Notes under the pieces: model-generated
What the model was told of the DNA's origin: nothing
Seen by the model: the letters and a program-made list of their open reading frames with translations, nothing else
Databases searched by the model: none
DNA from: Agrostemma githago
Taxonomy: Eukaryota > Streptophyta > Magnoliopsida > Caryophyllales > Caryophyllaceae
Direction: 5' to 3'
Length of the DNA stretch: 64,000 bases
Assembly: GCA_958450325.1 (NCBI GenBank)
Contig: OY288250.1
Location: forward strand, 47,838,683 to 47,902,682
Position numbers and translations under genes: made by a program
In this document: in pieces, positions 43,863 to 56,150 of the stretch
How positions within the stretch are numbered: position 1 is the first letter of the stretch
Layout of the letters: each line of letters starts with the position of its first letter

Positions 43863-44240
43863 TCAAAATAGGAAAGAATTGATTTTGTTGTTTTGATTGA
43901 TTTTTTGAATTTTGATTTGTGCGCCAGTTTTCGAGAATGTATTTGGCTGATTTGTGAGATGGTTTCGTCTTTGACTGGGTTTTGACCCGGTCGCCAAAAG
44001 ACGGGATTTATTCTTGGTGTCGGTTTTGGCCCAAATTAGTCTCATTTGACTCGGAATGACCCACTTAGCCTGAATTTGAGGTCGGTTTGAGAGATTTGCA
44101 CTCCGCTAAAAGCCCACGTCGGATACTATTGATTCCGAGTCCGTATTCGAGCGTATTAAGTCACGTTGACGTCCGATCATCATCTGGTGTTTTGTCGGGA
44201 ATTGCTATAGACACTAGCAGGCAAAATACGGGTGTCTACA

Positions 44241-47200
44241 GAGCCCCCACTCTGACTGAGGCTTGGACAAGGCGAAAGTCAGAGTAGCTACCAGGCCAAT
44301 CGAGGATTACGACCTGGCAGCCTTCCGGTCGGGTCGTTTATAGTCCATTAGACTTGCGTGAAGGGCTCGCCAGCCATAAGCAGAGGGTCATACCTGTCCT
44401 GATGATGATAGCTTCGCAGGGAGTCGGACTTGTAGCTTAAGTCCTGGGCGTGCCTATATGTGGGCCCATCCCGTACCATTTTGGGGAAAATGCCGCCTCG
44501 GGCGTTCCGCTGGGGAAATATGTGAGCTGTATGGGCTTGCTTTTGAAGCCTTGAGTCGTACCTGAGCTGATGATGATGCTCCGTGGGGAGTGAAACTTGC
44601 CTTTTTGGGGAGTAGGTGTACCCGTATGCCGACACATCACATCTGGGATGTAGCATTCCGGAGGAAATATGGACTCCGTTGGGGAATTTAAAAGTTTCGC
44701 GGAGGCTTGCTTCTGAAGTCTGGGGTGTACCTGTATACTGACACATAACAACTTGTATGTAACACATAGGCAAAACACTGACTCGTGCTGGGGAGTAAAG
44801 TAGCTACGTGGGGACTTGCTTCTGAAGTCTTGGGTGTACCCGTATGTCGACACATCACATCTTGGATGTAGCATTCCAGGAGAAACACCGCCTTTGTTGT
44901 TCCGTTGGGAAGCACTAGCTGGTACCTGAAATGTTAGATACATAGGCAGGAATAGCAGGCATAGTGTATAGCAAGATAGCACATAGGAAATGCAGTTAGC
45001 ATCTATAGACTGGCTTGCGCTGAGGAAAATGATTTTTGCTTCATTTTGAAATCGAAGTCCTGAAAGCAACTCATGTGCTAGGAGATGGGTTTTCAAAATT
45101 GAAAGGGGTAGAAAAGAATTTTGCAGTTTAAATAGACCGAAATTTGACCTTATCGAAAAGGATTTTCCCAAATGACTAAGTTTTGCAAATTTCAAAGCAA
45201 GGATTTGAAAAGAGAGACATACCGACAGACTCACCTCTGGACGTGACAGGACGAGTTGACAGACACGACTTAAAATTTTGAAGGGGTTGGACTGTGACTC
45301 GGTAGGGGGGTGGGCCGCCTAAGATGACAAGACTCTTAAGCTGCGCTAATCCGTAGCCTAGGCGAGTGGCAACACAGTCGAACATCAAAACGGGAATGAT
45401 CCGGTATAGGGGAACTGCAGTAGTCTGTAATGAGACTGTTTTTGCAGGACTTAGCAGTAGTAGTGTTGTAGACTAGTGATCTTTTGAATTTTTGGTTTTG
45501 GGGTACATTCCCAAAGTGGGTGTCACTTCGAGTCCCTGACGGATTCTTGTCTTTGACTGAGCCGAGTGCTAGGACACACTAAAGAAAGGAGGCTAGTTTT
45601 TTTGAAAGTCATTTGGATTATGTGAGTGGATGAAGGTCTTCTGCCTAAGAGAAGCCCCCAGGACGACAAAGTTAACTGCTGAGAACATGACAGTGTCGTG
45701 ACCGGAATGACGGTGCTTTTTTTTGAACTTGTGTCAATGTGGGTGGTTGTGCCTTTGTTGAAAGGCTGCCTACGTATTCACGTGTAGTGAAATCAAACCA
45801 AGCTGTAGTTCAGTGGATTGGAAGATATGTTATGGTGCCTAGTTTATTAGGGCTTTGTGTGTAACTAACCATAGCGATGGTGTAGGCTAGGTGCATTCCC
45901 AATGATGTCTTGATCAAAGGGCTAGAATAGTTAGGATGTTGATTCTGTGACTGTGAGCGTTCTTCGGGGTAGCCCCCAGAGGTGGTGTTAACTATTTGGG
46001 CATGTTCTATGCCGACCGCAGGTTGAGTTCCCGTGTTTGGGGTTGGTAACTGGTTTGGATGTTTTTGGAAATGTGGTGCCAGGCAATAAGTGGCTTTGAT
46101 GTTTCCACATCTGGAGCTCGATTTTGTGGAGCTTAGGCTTCGAGGGTAAGGTTTTGTAATGTAGTAGGAAAGGAGGAAGTCGAGTAAAAATGACTCGGAC
46201 TTCAATTGGGGTAGGTTTGATAATGCGGGATCTGATTTCCATGTCTGGCCCTAATGGTTAGGGTGTATCCTATGGAGCTTGAATCCTCAAAATTCTGGGC
46301 TGTCTCTTAGCCTAGGTCTCGAGAAGGTCTTTAGGATTGTAATATGGGAAGGCTAAGTGTGGTGTTAGCTGACCAGCTTAACTGTTTCTCCCCTATTTGA
46401 TGGTATGGGCATCGATAATTTTTGAATTGACCGTACCCCGGTCAAGGGACTTTCAATTGGGTTGACCGTTGACCACGGTCATGGGTATTTGAATTTTTCT
46501 TTTCTTTTTGACCTCTTGGCCCCGGTCGTGGGATTGACCGTATCTGGTCGGGGGATGCTGAGAGTTCTTTTTTGATGGCCAGCTCTTTTGTTTTGGGCCT
46601 TTTGCTTTTTCCTTGGACTTTTGATTTTTTTGTCCAACTTTTTTTTTCACGGTAATCCCCTCCTATGGTGTTGTGGGTGGATATGGGGGTGGGCCCATCG
46701 GTTGGATTAGGCTTGTGGAGCTAAACCTTTGTAAGGTGTAAGCCTAGTTGGTGTTTGTGTGAGTGCAACTCGCGGTGGAGTACTCTATGGTAAGCATGGT
46801 GATTTGGATCTCGGTATTATCATCATAATTCCGAGCAGGCTTAGTGGGAGCATTGTCCCAAGTTGGGTATTTTTGGCATCAAGTCAGACTAACGCCTAAG
46901 ATAGGGATTGGTCAGTTTTATTGGAGGGGTGTTTATTGTGGGAAATTGGCTTGCCTCCCGTCTTGAACCCAAACTAGGAGACTACCTAGATTTGTCATAG
47001 GATTCGATACTGCTTCTACTAGGGGTAGTTATGTGGCTTTCTATACCAGACATGGAACAAGTAAGGGAAAACACGGGTCTTAGTTCCTGCAGTCATTATA
47101 GATGTGCCTGTAACAGTCACGTGCATGTGCCCACAGTGTATGATGGTGTTCATCATGTTCTCGGAAACACATAAGGGACGCTTATATGAGAGATAGCAAA

Positions 47201-49499
47201 GCTGATTTTATTGAATTTTGAAAAAAGGACAGAATGCAAAAGACTCTGACTCTGATTTGGAAATGAGGATGTAGGGTATCCTAGACTCGGACTCAGACTT
47301 AGACTCGAATCAAATTCGGACTTACGGATGCTCGGTTGGTATATGCTGTTTTTGGTAAGGTCCTTGATTGGAAAGAACAATAGGTGCCACGACTCGCCTA
47401 AACTCGGCTTTGCGCAAATGCAAGAGAGGGAGTCAAACTAGACACGGCCCGGGGTGACGAGTCGACAAAGACTCTTGGATCGGGATACCCGAACGTTGAC
47501 CTAGACGAGGTAACGACCCTGGCTTGGACTCGACGATGAGACTCAAGCTGCACGAGGGTGAGTCCGAAAATGGGGAGACCGTGTTTGACCGCATTACGTG
47601 TTCGGACCAACCGTGGCGACCTAAACCTTTAGGAGACTCGAGTGTTCGTAGCATAGGTACGACTCGAAGAAGGCATTATAAGGACGCCGGTGTATGATAA
47701 ACGTAGGGTACCCCTTAGGGTGACCGTGGTTGACTACTCGGGTGGAGGATAGCCCTCGAGTGAGACTAAAGACTCTGATAGGACTCAGATGGTGTGACAT
47801 CTAAGTGATTCAAAAGTGGGGTACGTGAGACAACACGTGTAAGACATGACCCTTAGAGTAACCGTGACTGATCGCTCTGCTGAAGGGTAGCCCCTGAGTG
47901 GGATGAAAGATTTTGCTAAGACTCGAGTGCCGGACGAGTGACCCTTAGATGTAAGGATCACAAACCTTTAGCTACAGGGCTATGCCTTGTAAAAGGTTGA
48001 CTCGGCCTCGAGGAAAGGCAGACGGGTAAGGGAAGAAACTTGCGATGTAAGATCGGCAGAGTTTCGACGCTAGAGACCCTTGACTTGAATTGAATAAGGA
48101 TAAACCCTGTGATTAGGGTAGACCCTTGAGTTAAAGGACTTGAATTGGGATGACTCGACTAACGGATTGAAAGACGGGCAAAATTCCCCTAGGAAAGGTC
48201 GTGGGGACCGTCCTGTCGGTGGGAAAGATCGCGTGTGACTTTCTAGTTAGGACTCGAGTGTTTAAGAACCTTCCATTTACGAGTGTATGACTCGTGTTGG
48301 TTGGTTATGCCTTTAGGATAAGGCGGACTAGGATGGGGAAGAAACCCGAGATGTAGGATCGACGGAGTTTCGACGCTAACGACCTTCGACAAATCATAAA
48401 AAGACCCGACACACGGTCTACGGTAGGTCCTATAATCGGAAGGTTTGGAAAAATGATTGAATTTTGAAAATTGAGAGGACGGTCCTGAAATTGGTAGTGG
48501 GTCAATAGGACCGGGCATTTTGAAATGTTGGAATGGTTGCGAGTAACTTCGCGTTTTGAAAAATTGGGAGACGGTCCCGTCTTTTGAAATTGGCAGCATG
48601 CCGACAGGACCGAGTTTTTTTGAAAAGTTGAATGTTTGGAATTTTGAAAATCTGAATATCGAAAATAAATTTTCGAAAATTTGAAAATTGAAGATGAGAT
48701 CCCGAAGATTTGAGAATCGAAAACGACATCTTGGAGATTTGAAAATCGAGAATGGAATCTCGAGGATTTGAAAATCGCGAATGGCATCACGAAGATTTGA
48801 AAATTGAAATTGAATTTTGAAAATTCGAAAATCGAATGGTGGATCGGAAATTCGAAATTTGAAATGGGAAGCATGTCGGCTAAAAATAGGCTATTTTGAG
48901 TCAAATCGTAAGTCTAAATTTTGGCAGCATTCCGAGTTTTTGAATTTGAATATTTTGAAAAGACGAGTCCCGAAACGGACGGTATTTCCGGTTTTTCAAA
49001 ATTTGGTGTTTTGGAAAGATGGGTCCCGAAACGGACAGTATTTCGGGTTTTTTGAAATTTGGTATTTTGGAAAGATGCAATTTTGAAATGACGGTTTTTG
49101 AAAAATGACACGGAAACCAAGTAGGACGTAGTCAAACAAGCATTATAACGACGCTTATGTATGCATTACGCTAAGTCTCGGTCGGTCAAAATAGGGTCTA
49201 TACCAACAACGATGGCTTTCTCGTGTGATGGACGGACTCCCTAAGCCGAGTTGGTCTTAGGACATGCCGCGAAACCGAGACGAGTTCCACCATCGATGTC
49301 TTTAGCGCACCCATGTAGGAATGCACCGTGGTATAGTGGGACGTCGGTCACAAGTAACCGGCCCGGGCAAATTTGGGTTATGCATGAATCATTAAACTAA
49401 TGCGCGCACACTAATCTACGAACGATTTCTCTTCGAGTCTCACCCTAGGAACCCCGATGACATGTGGTACATCAGGTATCCCCAGCGGAGTCGCCAAAT
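44241..49499. other. Element B internal region, non-coding mosaic of repeats
   Basis: No retroelement domain is visible on either strand, and the open frames are short and repetitive. Direct repeats dominate: GTGTACCCGTATG..GACACATCACATC..GGATGTAGCATTCC units (44540-44900), a 'GAAGATTTGAAAATCGAGAATGG' type 30-bp array (about 48690-48830; motif cited only in part), two units with GTCCCGAAACGGAC (48960-49070), and a 300-bp-spaced pair containing GATCGACGGAGTTTCGACGC (48050, 48353). G/T-rich in the first half. The function could be packaging or dimerisation RNA, but that is speculation. Confidence 0.75.
49479..49496 (-). other. Putative primer-binding site of element B
   Basis: The minus strand reads TGGCGACTCCGCTGGGGA, three bases from the LTR end. 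The form resembles PBS sequences of Tat/Ogre-type elements. The tRNA assignment is from memory of the family and unverified. Confidence 0.55.
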
Positions 49500-51348
49500 T
49501 GTGGACATGACGTAGGTCCACCCCGACGCGGCGAAGCGCGGGTTTGGGTAGGCGAATGAATCTCGTGGTAAGATTGTTCTCGGGTTCGAAATTTAAGTCA
49601 AAATGGAGTCGCCACCGAATTTTGTGGTTATTCGGAACCATTCGAGCCCACTCTATGTCGTCATGGGCTAGACACAAAGTAAGCCCACTTCGATTTCAGA
49701 GTTTATGGGGCTCGTCCCTTTGCATTGTTACATCGATACCGTTTACACCGGCTTTCGTATATAAAATGACTCTCGTACGCCAATGGTTTCGGACATCCGG
49801 AAACCAAGGTTCTGAGTAAGGGGTGAGGGTACGTGTTGGGAAGCCCACTAAGGACACCCAACCCCGCCCGCACAATGGCGGCCTCTACTAAGACATCGTT
49901 CGTGTTCGTGTTCGTGTACGCGCGCTAGTAAAATAATTAAATGATATGCATACAGCGTTTTCGGGCTAAGCATGTGAATTATTGGTTTGCTACGTCATTT
50001 AATGCATCTTGATTCACGTCAAAGTGATTTAGCATGTGATGTTCATTTAAATAAATAAATGGCAAACATCAAGAATAGAAAACTCGTAAATAAATTACAA
50101 ATTACACGGGCGGAATACAACCCGGAATTCACAATACAACGAGCAATAAAATAGAATAATTGAATAAAATAAGAAGAGTGATAAATAAATACACGACCCG
50201 ACAAAGACCCGTATATAATAAATGCACACTAGATCGTGAATTAGATAGACGGACGAACCTTAATTAATTACGCATTATATTGCATATTAATCAAAGGACG
50301 GAGGTTCGAGACCTAGGTGTGGTGCTAACCGGATCTCGAACCTCGATGCCTTGTCCCGACTTATCACCTCGAGAAATGGAGCCTAAATTAATTATGTGTC
50401 GGATACGACTAAAGAGTCGTCGACATAAAATTAATAGTGCGAGACCGTCGATCAAAATCGTTTTAGGTGTCGTGATATGCATGAGTTTTGAAAATTAGAA
50501 TTACGTGATTGATTATGCACGTGTCGACTAAAAGTCGTAAAAAAATGACGAGGCTCAAATGTTGCATTGAAGCTCTCGAATTTCTGGGCTACAGGACCCA
50601 CTCGATCGAGTCATGGTCTGACTCGGTCGAGTGTGTCTTTAAAGTAGCTACTGTCCAGATTTTTGGGTGCTACTCGATCGAGTGGCCCATGCCACTCGAT
50701 CGAGTGCCCCCTGTACGAGGCATTGCTCGTTTCATTTTTATTTGTTTGAATTCGATAATTGACCGAGTTAAATAAAAATATTGCATTATTTAAATTCAAC
50801 TCGGTTCTCGATGTCATAAACGTGTATTATACGATTATGAGACCGTTATCGGGATTTTATGAAATATGCTATTATGTGATTGAAAAGTTTGATTAGTGAC
50901 GAAATTGCATCCCTCTACGTCACGACATCGGAATTAATCCTTTCGGATTATGTGATGTCGGTTTTCGTGTCAACGGGTTCCGTACTAATCTTGGAAATGG
51001 GATCAAATACGTTCAACTATGACCGATCACGATCACATCACGTCCTTGAGCACATTGGGGCGGCGCTCCTCGAAAAGGCGCCACCTCCGTCGTTACTCGT
51101 AAAGGAATTAGATGGACTTTAGGCGATCGTCGTAGTTAAACGTATTCGAAACCGAGATTTTAATACTAGTATGTATATATACACGGTATAATAATGTTAG
51201 ATGTTAGAATACGGAATTAAAGTGTTAGTAAACGAAAATAAAAGTTAGTGTTAGGATACATAAATAAAACGTTAGTATACAAAATAAATAAAAAGTTAGT
51301 ATGAACAAAATTAAAGGTTAGTGTTAGCGGTTAGTAATAATAATAATA

Positions 51349-51408
<60 letters not shown>

Positions 51409-52301
51409 TATACATAAAAAACGATAAAAAGAGAAGGGAGAAAAAGAAACGGGGTTTGATGACACCCTCAACCTACATGCTTAAATGGCCTCGGAAACGA
51501 ACTCGTAGTAGCGGCGTGTGCGCGGGAGTGTCGAGATATGTAGGGTGAGTTAGGGTGTGTTTGGTTAGGGAGAGGATGCTCTCGGGTCTTTGACGAGTTT
51601 TGATCTCGGGGTTTTGAATATGTGTGTGTGTGTATGTGTGTGTAGAGAGGATGTGAGTGTATAGGTTGAATATAGTAGAAATGTAGGGTTGAATGCTATG
51701 TAAATGTGATGAAAAGATGGCTGAAATTGTGATGTAAAAAGTTCTTTAAATGCATGGGGTTGATGAGGTATTTATAGGGAGACCTCGACATAGGGTCACT
51801 CGACCGAGTGGCCCTAGTGCACTCGGTCGAGTTCCCTCGTGAATGAACCTGGACAGCTCTTTTGACGCTCCACTCGATCGAGTGGGTCAATCCACTCGAT
51901 CGAGTGGGTCAAGCAAATCGAGTCAAAATAGGAAAGAATTGATTTTGTTGTTTTGATTGATTTTTTGAATTTTGATTTGTGCGCCAGTTTTCGAGAATGT
52001 ATTTGGCTGATTTGTGAGATGGTTTCGTCTTTGACCGGGTTTTGACCCGGTCGCCAAAAGACGGGATTTATTCTTGGTGTCGGTTTTGGCCCAAATTAGT
52101 CTCATTTGACTCGGAATGACCCACTTGGCCTGAATTTGAGGTCGGTTTTGAGAGATTTGCACTCCGCTAAAAGCCCACGTCGGATACTATTGATTCCGAG
52201 TCCGTATTCGAGCGTATTAAGTCACGTTGACGTCCGATCATCATCGGGTGTTTTGTCGGGAACTGCTATAGACACTAGCAGGCAAAATACGGGTGTCTAC
52301 A
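49500..52301 (-). repeat. Element B, 5' LTR (right)
   Basis: 2802 bp, TGTGGACA...GTCTACA. TATA at 51777-51767, distal palindromes 50593-50708, proximal 51795-51910. Compared with the left LTR the proximal cluster has one extra 22-bp unit ending in a further CACTCGATCGAGTG. Confidence 0.93.
51767..51912 (-). promoter_or_regulatory. Element B right LTR: TATA and proximal palindrome cluster
   Basis: Same structure as 43729-43862, but CACTCGATCGAGTG occurs twice in tandem at the upstream end (51881-51894 and 51894-51907), so it shows copy-number change of a single palindrome unit between two LTRs of one element. Confidence 0.8.
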
Positions 52302-52321
52302 AAACCACACTTATCATAATT

Positions 52322-52427
52322 CCAAGACCATATTCGAGCGTATTAATGCATGTTAGCGTCCGATCATTATCGGGTGTTTTGTTGGAGACTACTATAGACA
52401 CAAACAGTCAAAATGCGGGTGTCTACA
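52322..52427 (-). mobile_element. LTR 'C', continuation after nested elements A and B
   Basis: CCAAGACCATATTCGAGCG follows the TSD of A and continues the C LTR text broken at 31696. It matches the last part of the B LTR (ATTCGAGCGTATTAA ... GGGTGTCTACA) and ends TGTCTACA at 52427. Confidence 0.9.
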
Positions 52428-53950
52428 CAACTATATCCCTGTTTTTTATGAAAGCACTCTGACTGGGGCTGATTATGCTAGGGAGAATCTTCGCCAATCT
52501 ATTGAAAATAACCTTTGAGATGCATTTATACAACACATTGCAGCAAGCTATGGGTCGAAAATCCATGACTGACTTTGAATCAGTGATCTTAGGAATCAAC
52601 ATAATGATGGTGATATTAATTTGTTGTAGCATTCTACCTGAAATGAAGAAATCCATCACTACTGCCACTATATCCTTCCCTATGACGGAATCCGCATCTT
52701 AAAAGAATTGGGATGAGAATCCATCCGGTCCTGGAGCATGATCAGAAGCAATAGAAAATAGAGCACTTTTGATCTTCTCAGTCGTTAATTTAGAAATTAA
52801 ATCCTCATGCATCCTAAAGGTAAGAGTACAGCCACGTCTCACTACTGCAAATTTTACCTCAGTAACCGCGGCAGAATTGCCCAACAGCTGCTCATAGTAT
52901 TGGCTGAAGGCCTTCTCTATTCCTTCATTGTTGTTTACACACACCCCATTCATGTCAAGAATCGTGAGAACCTTGTTGCGAGCAAGATGAGCTTTGATGG
53001 CACAGTGAAAATAATGGTATTATCATCCCCATTATTAAGCCATTAGCATTTGGCTTTTTTAGCCAAAAAGGACTGTTTAGCATCACACATTTCTGTTGTT
53101 GTCTGGGCAACAACCTGCTTAATTATAATTTTGCAGACTCTGATTTCTGGAATCAGCATGTAAAGATATCTGAGCTTGTTCCAGCATTATGAAAGCAGCC
53201 TCAGCCGCAACTTCCACATCCCCATATGCATATTTATTTAGCAACATCAGTGGATGCTTTAGAACTTTGAGCTTCTTAACTATCTGAAACATCCTAACAC
53301 CCTCCACATTCGTCTCCCATACATCCTTCACAATGTCAAGGAAATTTCTGTGTTTCCCTCACATATTGAAATAACGAAAGCTCGGAGGTTTCCTATGAAC
53401 CACATCCCATAGTTGAATAACACATGGGTTGTGGCCATATAAACCCTCGGGCAAGAAGGTGATATTCCAACTAGGAGCATTAAGAATCCAATCACCATTA
53501 GCTATAATTCGATCAATACTACTAAACACCCTTTCAGCAATATTATGCTTATTGTTCCAAGTGAAAAATGCCCCCATGGACGGGTAGATCATGTAAGTCA
53601 CAGTAATCCACACAATCCTGAAATTCACGAATCTCAGCTGCTGTAACCACAAACCCAATTCTTTCATCAAAATGCAACATATTATTGAAATCACCCATTA
53701 CTATCCATGGGACCTGCCCCCTCCTACTCATTCATTTCAGAGAATCCCAAAGAGTAGTTCTCTCAGTATTCAGATTATAACCATAGAACAGCAAAATGCA
53801 AAACCATTTGGAAGATATGTCACATCCATATGTATAATCTATGCTTCTTTTTGAATAACAGACACTGAATATAGATTATCATTCCAAACTATCCAAATTC
53901 ACTCCTTATCCCTAACAATTATTCAAATACTTCCATTGATTGCCTCATCT
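52428..53950 (-). pseudogene. Second LINE, fragmented, minus strand
   Basis: Read on the minus strand from about 53950: endonuclease remnants (VWNDNLYSVS; PWIVMGDFNNMLHF at 53710; GGIFHLEQ / AFFTWNNKHN; EGLYGHNPCV), a helical linker (53331-53119), DHAPGPDGFSSQFF (about 52740) and the first RT blocks (PIACCNVLYKCISK, PSQSAFIKNRDIV at about 52440). The rest of the RT is missing because the C LTR begins at 52427. Several stops and frameshifts are present. It is related to, but clearly diverged from, the intact LINE at 3.2-8 kb (for example FRPIACCNVLYKCI is shared). Confidence 0.88.
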
Positions 53951-54039
53951 TGAACATAAGAAACATTTGTATTTCCTCCACATGTTATTGTTCCTCTGAT
54001 GAGAAGGATCTTGCCTATGTCGTACTAGACAAATCCTAA

Positions 54040-55279
54040 GCTCATGCAAGAACATTTATAATACCCAAAACTATAAACATACAACAATAACGTAATATAT
54101 AACAAGTAAAGGGGTTGAACCACGGAGATGGAATCACACTACTAAATAATGTATGAACGAGTGAAAAAAGTATAACCAAGCTAGAAACACAAACAAATTA
54201 AGCTAATGAAATCACAAAGATGTACAATGGATGAAATACATACTCCTAATCTAGACACAAGTGACGGACAACCCAAAATATATATACTAAACATGACAGA
54301 ATGACACAAAATTTGGTCAGAGTATTCCAGACACTTAAAGGAAACCACATACCAAAAATCAAGTCAAAGAGACAAGGATCAGCTCAGATAGTAGGTTCCG
54401 TCCGACAAGACAAACTCAAAGAAGCGAAAAACAAAGGGAAAGATAACACAAACTAAACTAAACATAGAATGAGGGGTTTTGATGGTTGGTTGTGAGTTAA
54501 CTAAGACAAGTAGAGAAGATAAACAAATGATAAGAGAGTAATTTGATATAATTCAACCAACATGCTCAACCAATAACAATGCAAGATAAAGATCAATTAC
54601 CAAAAATCTTTTCATCAAAACAACTCTAGGCTCAATAACATTACACATAGAGTAACTCATTCATCCACACATATCAAGTAAACGATCAATATGCATATCG
54701 AATTTAGTGTAGAATGAGGGAATAAGAACTAGCAAATAACATGAACTAATTCCTACAACTAGATATGTCCTTAATCTAGGTAAAATCTCAAGTACCAAAT
54801 CAACTTGACCAAGAGTGCTACAACGGGTGTAGATAGAAAAACAACTTATCATACACATAAGCAAAGTGATGAGTACTACCAAGAAGAAGAATGTGGTCCT
54901 AGTCAATACATAGTAGACATCATTAAACTTTACAAAATAGAAGAATCTAAAGATTGAAACTTTGATAAAGATAAGTGTCTTACAATGCAAAGGATGAAAA
55001 CATGAGGAGAAATTATGTCCATGAATGAAGATTAGCTCCTCATAATTACCCCATTACAATAAGTCTTCTTCAATAGATAAATTAAGAACACTAAAAACTA
55101 AAATCTTTCTTTTTTTTACCAAGGAAATTGACCTCCAAGAAGAGATACTCTAAAAACCCTAAAAATGGCCTATTTAAACCTTTGGCACAAAAAACTAGGC
55201 ATAAACAAAAGCCTAAACAAAAAATGACCGCGAAATGTAAAATTGGTATATTAAGTGATTTTGCGCAGTCTGCGCAGGA
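54040..55279 (-). mobile_element. LTR-like fragment with Athila-type signature
   Basis: On the minus strand it holds TTTAAATAGG (about 55178-55168) as TATA candidate, with TGCGCAGTCTGCGCAGG (55262-55278) upstream of it. At the far end is CCATCTCCGTGGTTCAACCC (about 54112-54131), like the Athila LTR 3' end. No coding sequence. Ends not defined; the copia gag remnant starts at about 55285. Confidence 0.45.
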
Positions 55280-55284
55280 AAATG

Positions 55285-56150
55285 GTGCCTGTTAATTCTT
55301 GTTTCTCAAACAAAATGCCTCTAGAAAACGAATCAAATTCCAATTCAAATTTTGATGATCCTCTGCAAATCAATTCCTTAGATTTAGTAATCCAAAATCT
55401 CTTCACAAATGTATTCGACGGAGCCAGATTCAGCAACTGGAAAAAAGGCATGTTAGTTGCTCTATTTGCGGAAAACAAATTAGGTTTTTCGATGGCATGA
55501 TTACACAACCTTCTTCTACAGATCTTAAGGAAAGAGCTTGGCAAAGGAACAAGGACATTGTGGTGTATTGGATTTGAATGGATTATCTAAGGAAATTGCA
55601 AGTTATGTCTTGTACTCTGCATCAACTAAAGCAGCTTGGAATGATCTTGAAGAAAGATTTGGACAGTCGAATATATGGAGCGGAATTGTATGGCACACAC
55701 AAGAAATTGTCTGAATTCGCTCAAGGAAATGATACAATCTTTAAATATTTCTCACCAACCTAATGAAATTGATGTTATGGGCTCAAACCCTAATTGCTCA
55801 TGCTTTTGCACTTGCGGTGCCTATGAGAAGCGTGTCAAATTCCAGCAACATCAACGTTTTGTTCAATTTCTAATGGGACTACATGGTTCATATGGAGTAA
55901 TATAAGAGGAAACAATCCTCTTAAAGAATTCTCTCCGTCAATCACTATAATTTACAACAATTTGATGCAAAAGGAAAGGCAAAGAGAGATTCATCATGAA
56001 TCTCAGTATCAAAGTGAATCTTTCTCCTTCTATGCAACGAACTAGCATTACAAAGCTACTTAAACTGGACAATCACTAGCCGATAATAACCAGAATCCTC
56101 AGCAACCTCAGAATAGTGTGGAACTAAAACCTAAGTTCTGATCCTGGTCA
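55285..56150 (+). pseudogene. Ty1/copia gag remnant
   Basis: Plus-strand frames give INSLDLVIQNLFTNVFDGARF, SNWKKGMLVALFAENKLGF, then with frame changes LSKEIASYVLY, STKAAWNDLEERFGQSN and TLIAHAFALAVPM. This order matches the gag polypeptide of plant copia elements (Retrotran_gag_3 and UBN2-type: 'NYLTWKRAML', 'AKEVWDDLKERF'). Frameshifts and stops are frequent and no zinc knuckle or pol follows. The LTR is not identified. Confidence 0.7.

Larger units (their letters stand above)
41462..44240 (-). repeat. Element B, 3' LTR (left)
   Basis: 2779 bp. Minus-strand TATA at 43739-43729, proximal palindromes 43757-43845, an (AAT)n run 43293-43370, distal palindromes 42555-42662, and between them GGGCGGCGCTCC..GGGCGCCACC (43013-43040), itself an imperfect palindrome shared with LTR C (30473-30503). 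Confidence 0.93.
41462..52301 (-). mobile_element. Element B: 10.8-kb LARD-like retrotransposon
   Basis: Left LTR 41462-44240 (2779 bp), right LTR 49500-52301 (2802 bp), in plus orientation TGTGGACATGAC...GTGTCTACA (the left copy has TA for TG at its first bases). TSD AAACC at 41457-41461 and 52302-52306. The sequence next to the right LTR, TGGCGACTCCGCTGGGGA on the minus strand, looks like a PBS of the tRNA-Arg type used by Tat/Ogre elements. Next to the left LTR, GTCAGAGTGGGGGCTC is a polypurine tract. The 5.26-kb interior has no gag or pol domain in any frame, so it is non-autonomous. The LTRs differ by about 18 substitutions plus a 22-bp insertion, a 6-bp unit and AAT number. Confidence 0.95.
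31697..52316 (-). mobile_element. Element A: Athila-like gag-protease element, interrupted by B
   Basis: LTRs of 1650 bp start and end TGATGGG...TTATCA in plus orientation: left 31697-33346, right 39822-41461 plus 52307-52316. The 5-bp TSD TAATT is present at 31692-31696 and 52317-52321. The primer-binding site (TGGCGCCGTTGCCGGGGA, complement at 39801-39818) next to the right LTR shows that A runs on the minus strand; this string is typical of Athila. A polypurine tract (AGTGTGGGGGAGT) abuts the left LTR. The coding part is gag and protease only; reverse transcriptase, RNase H and integrase are absent. About 24 differences between the LTRs were seen by eye (roughly 1.5%). Confidence 0.95.

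Noticed and set aside
44437..45234. 265-codon minus-strand open frame inside element B
   Set aside because: No domain; its text repeats itself because it translates direct repeats of a non-coding interior.
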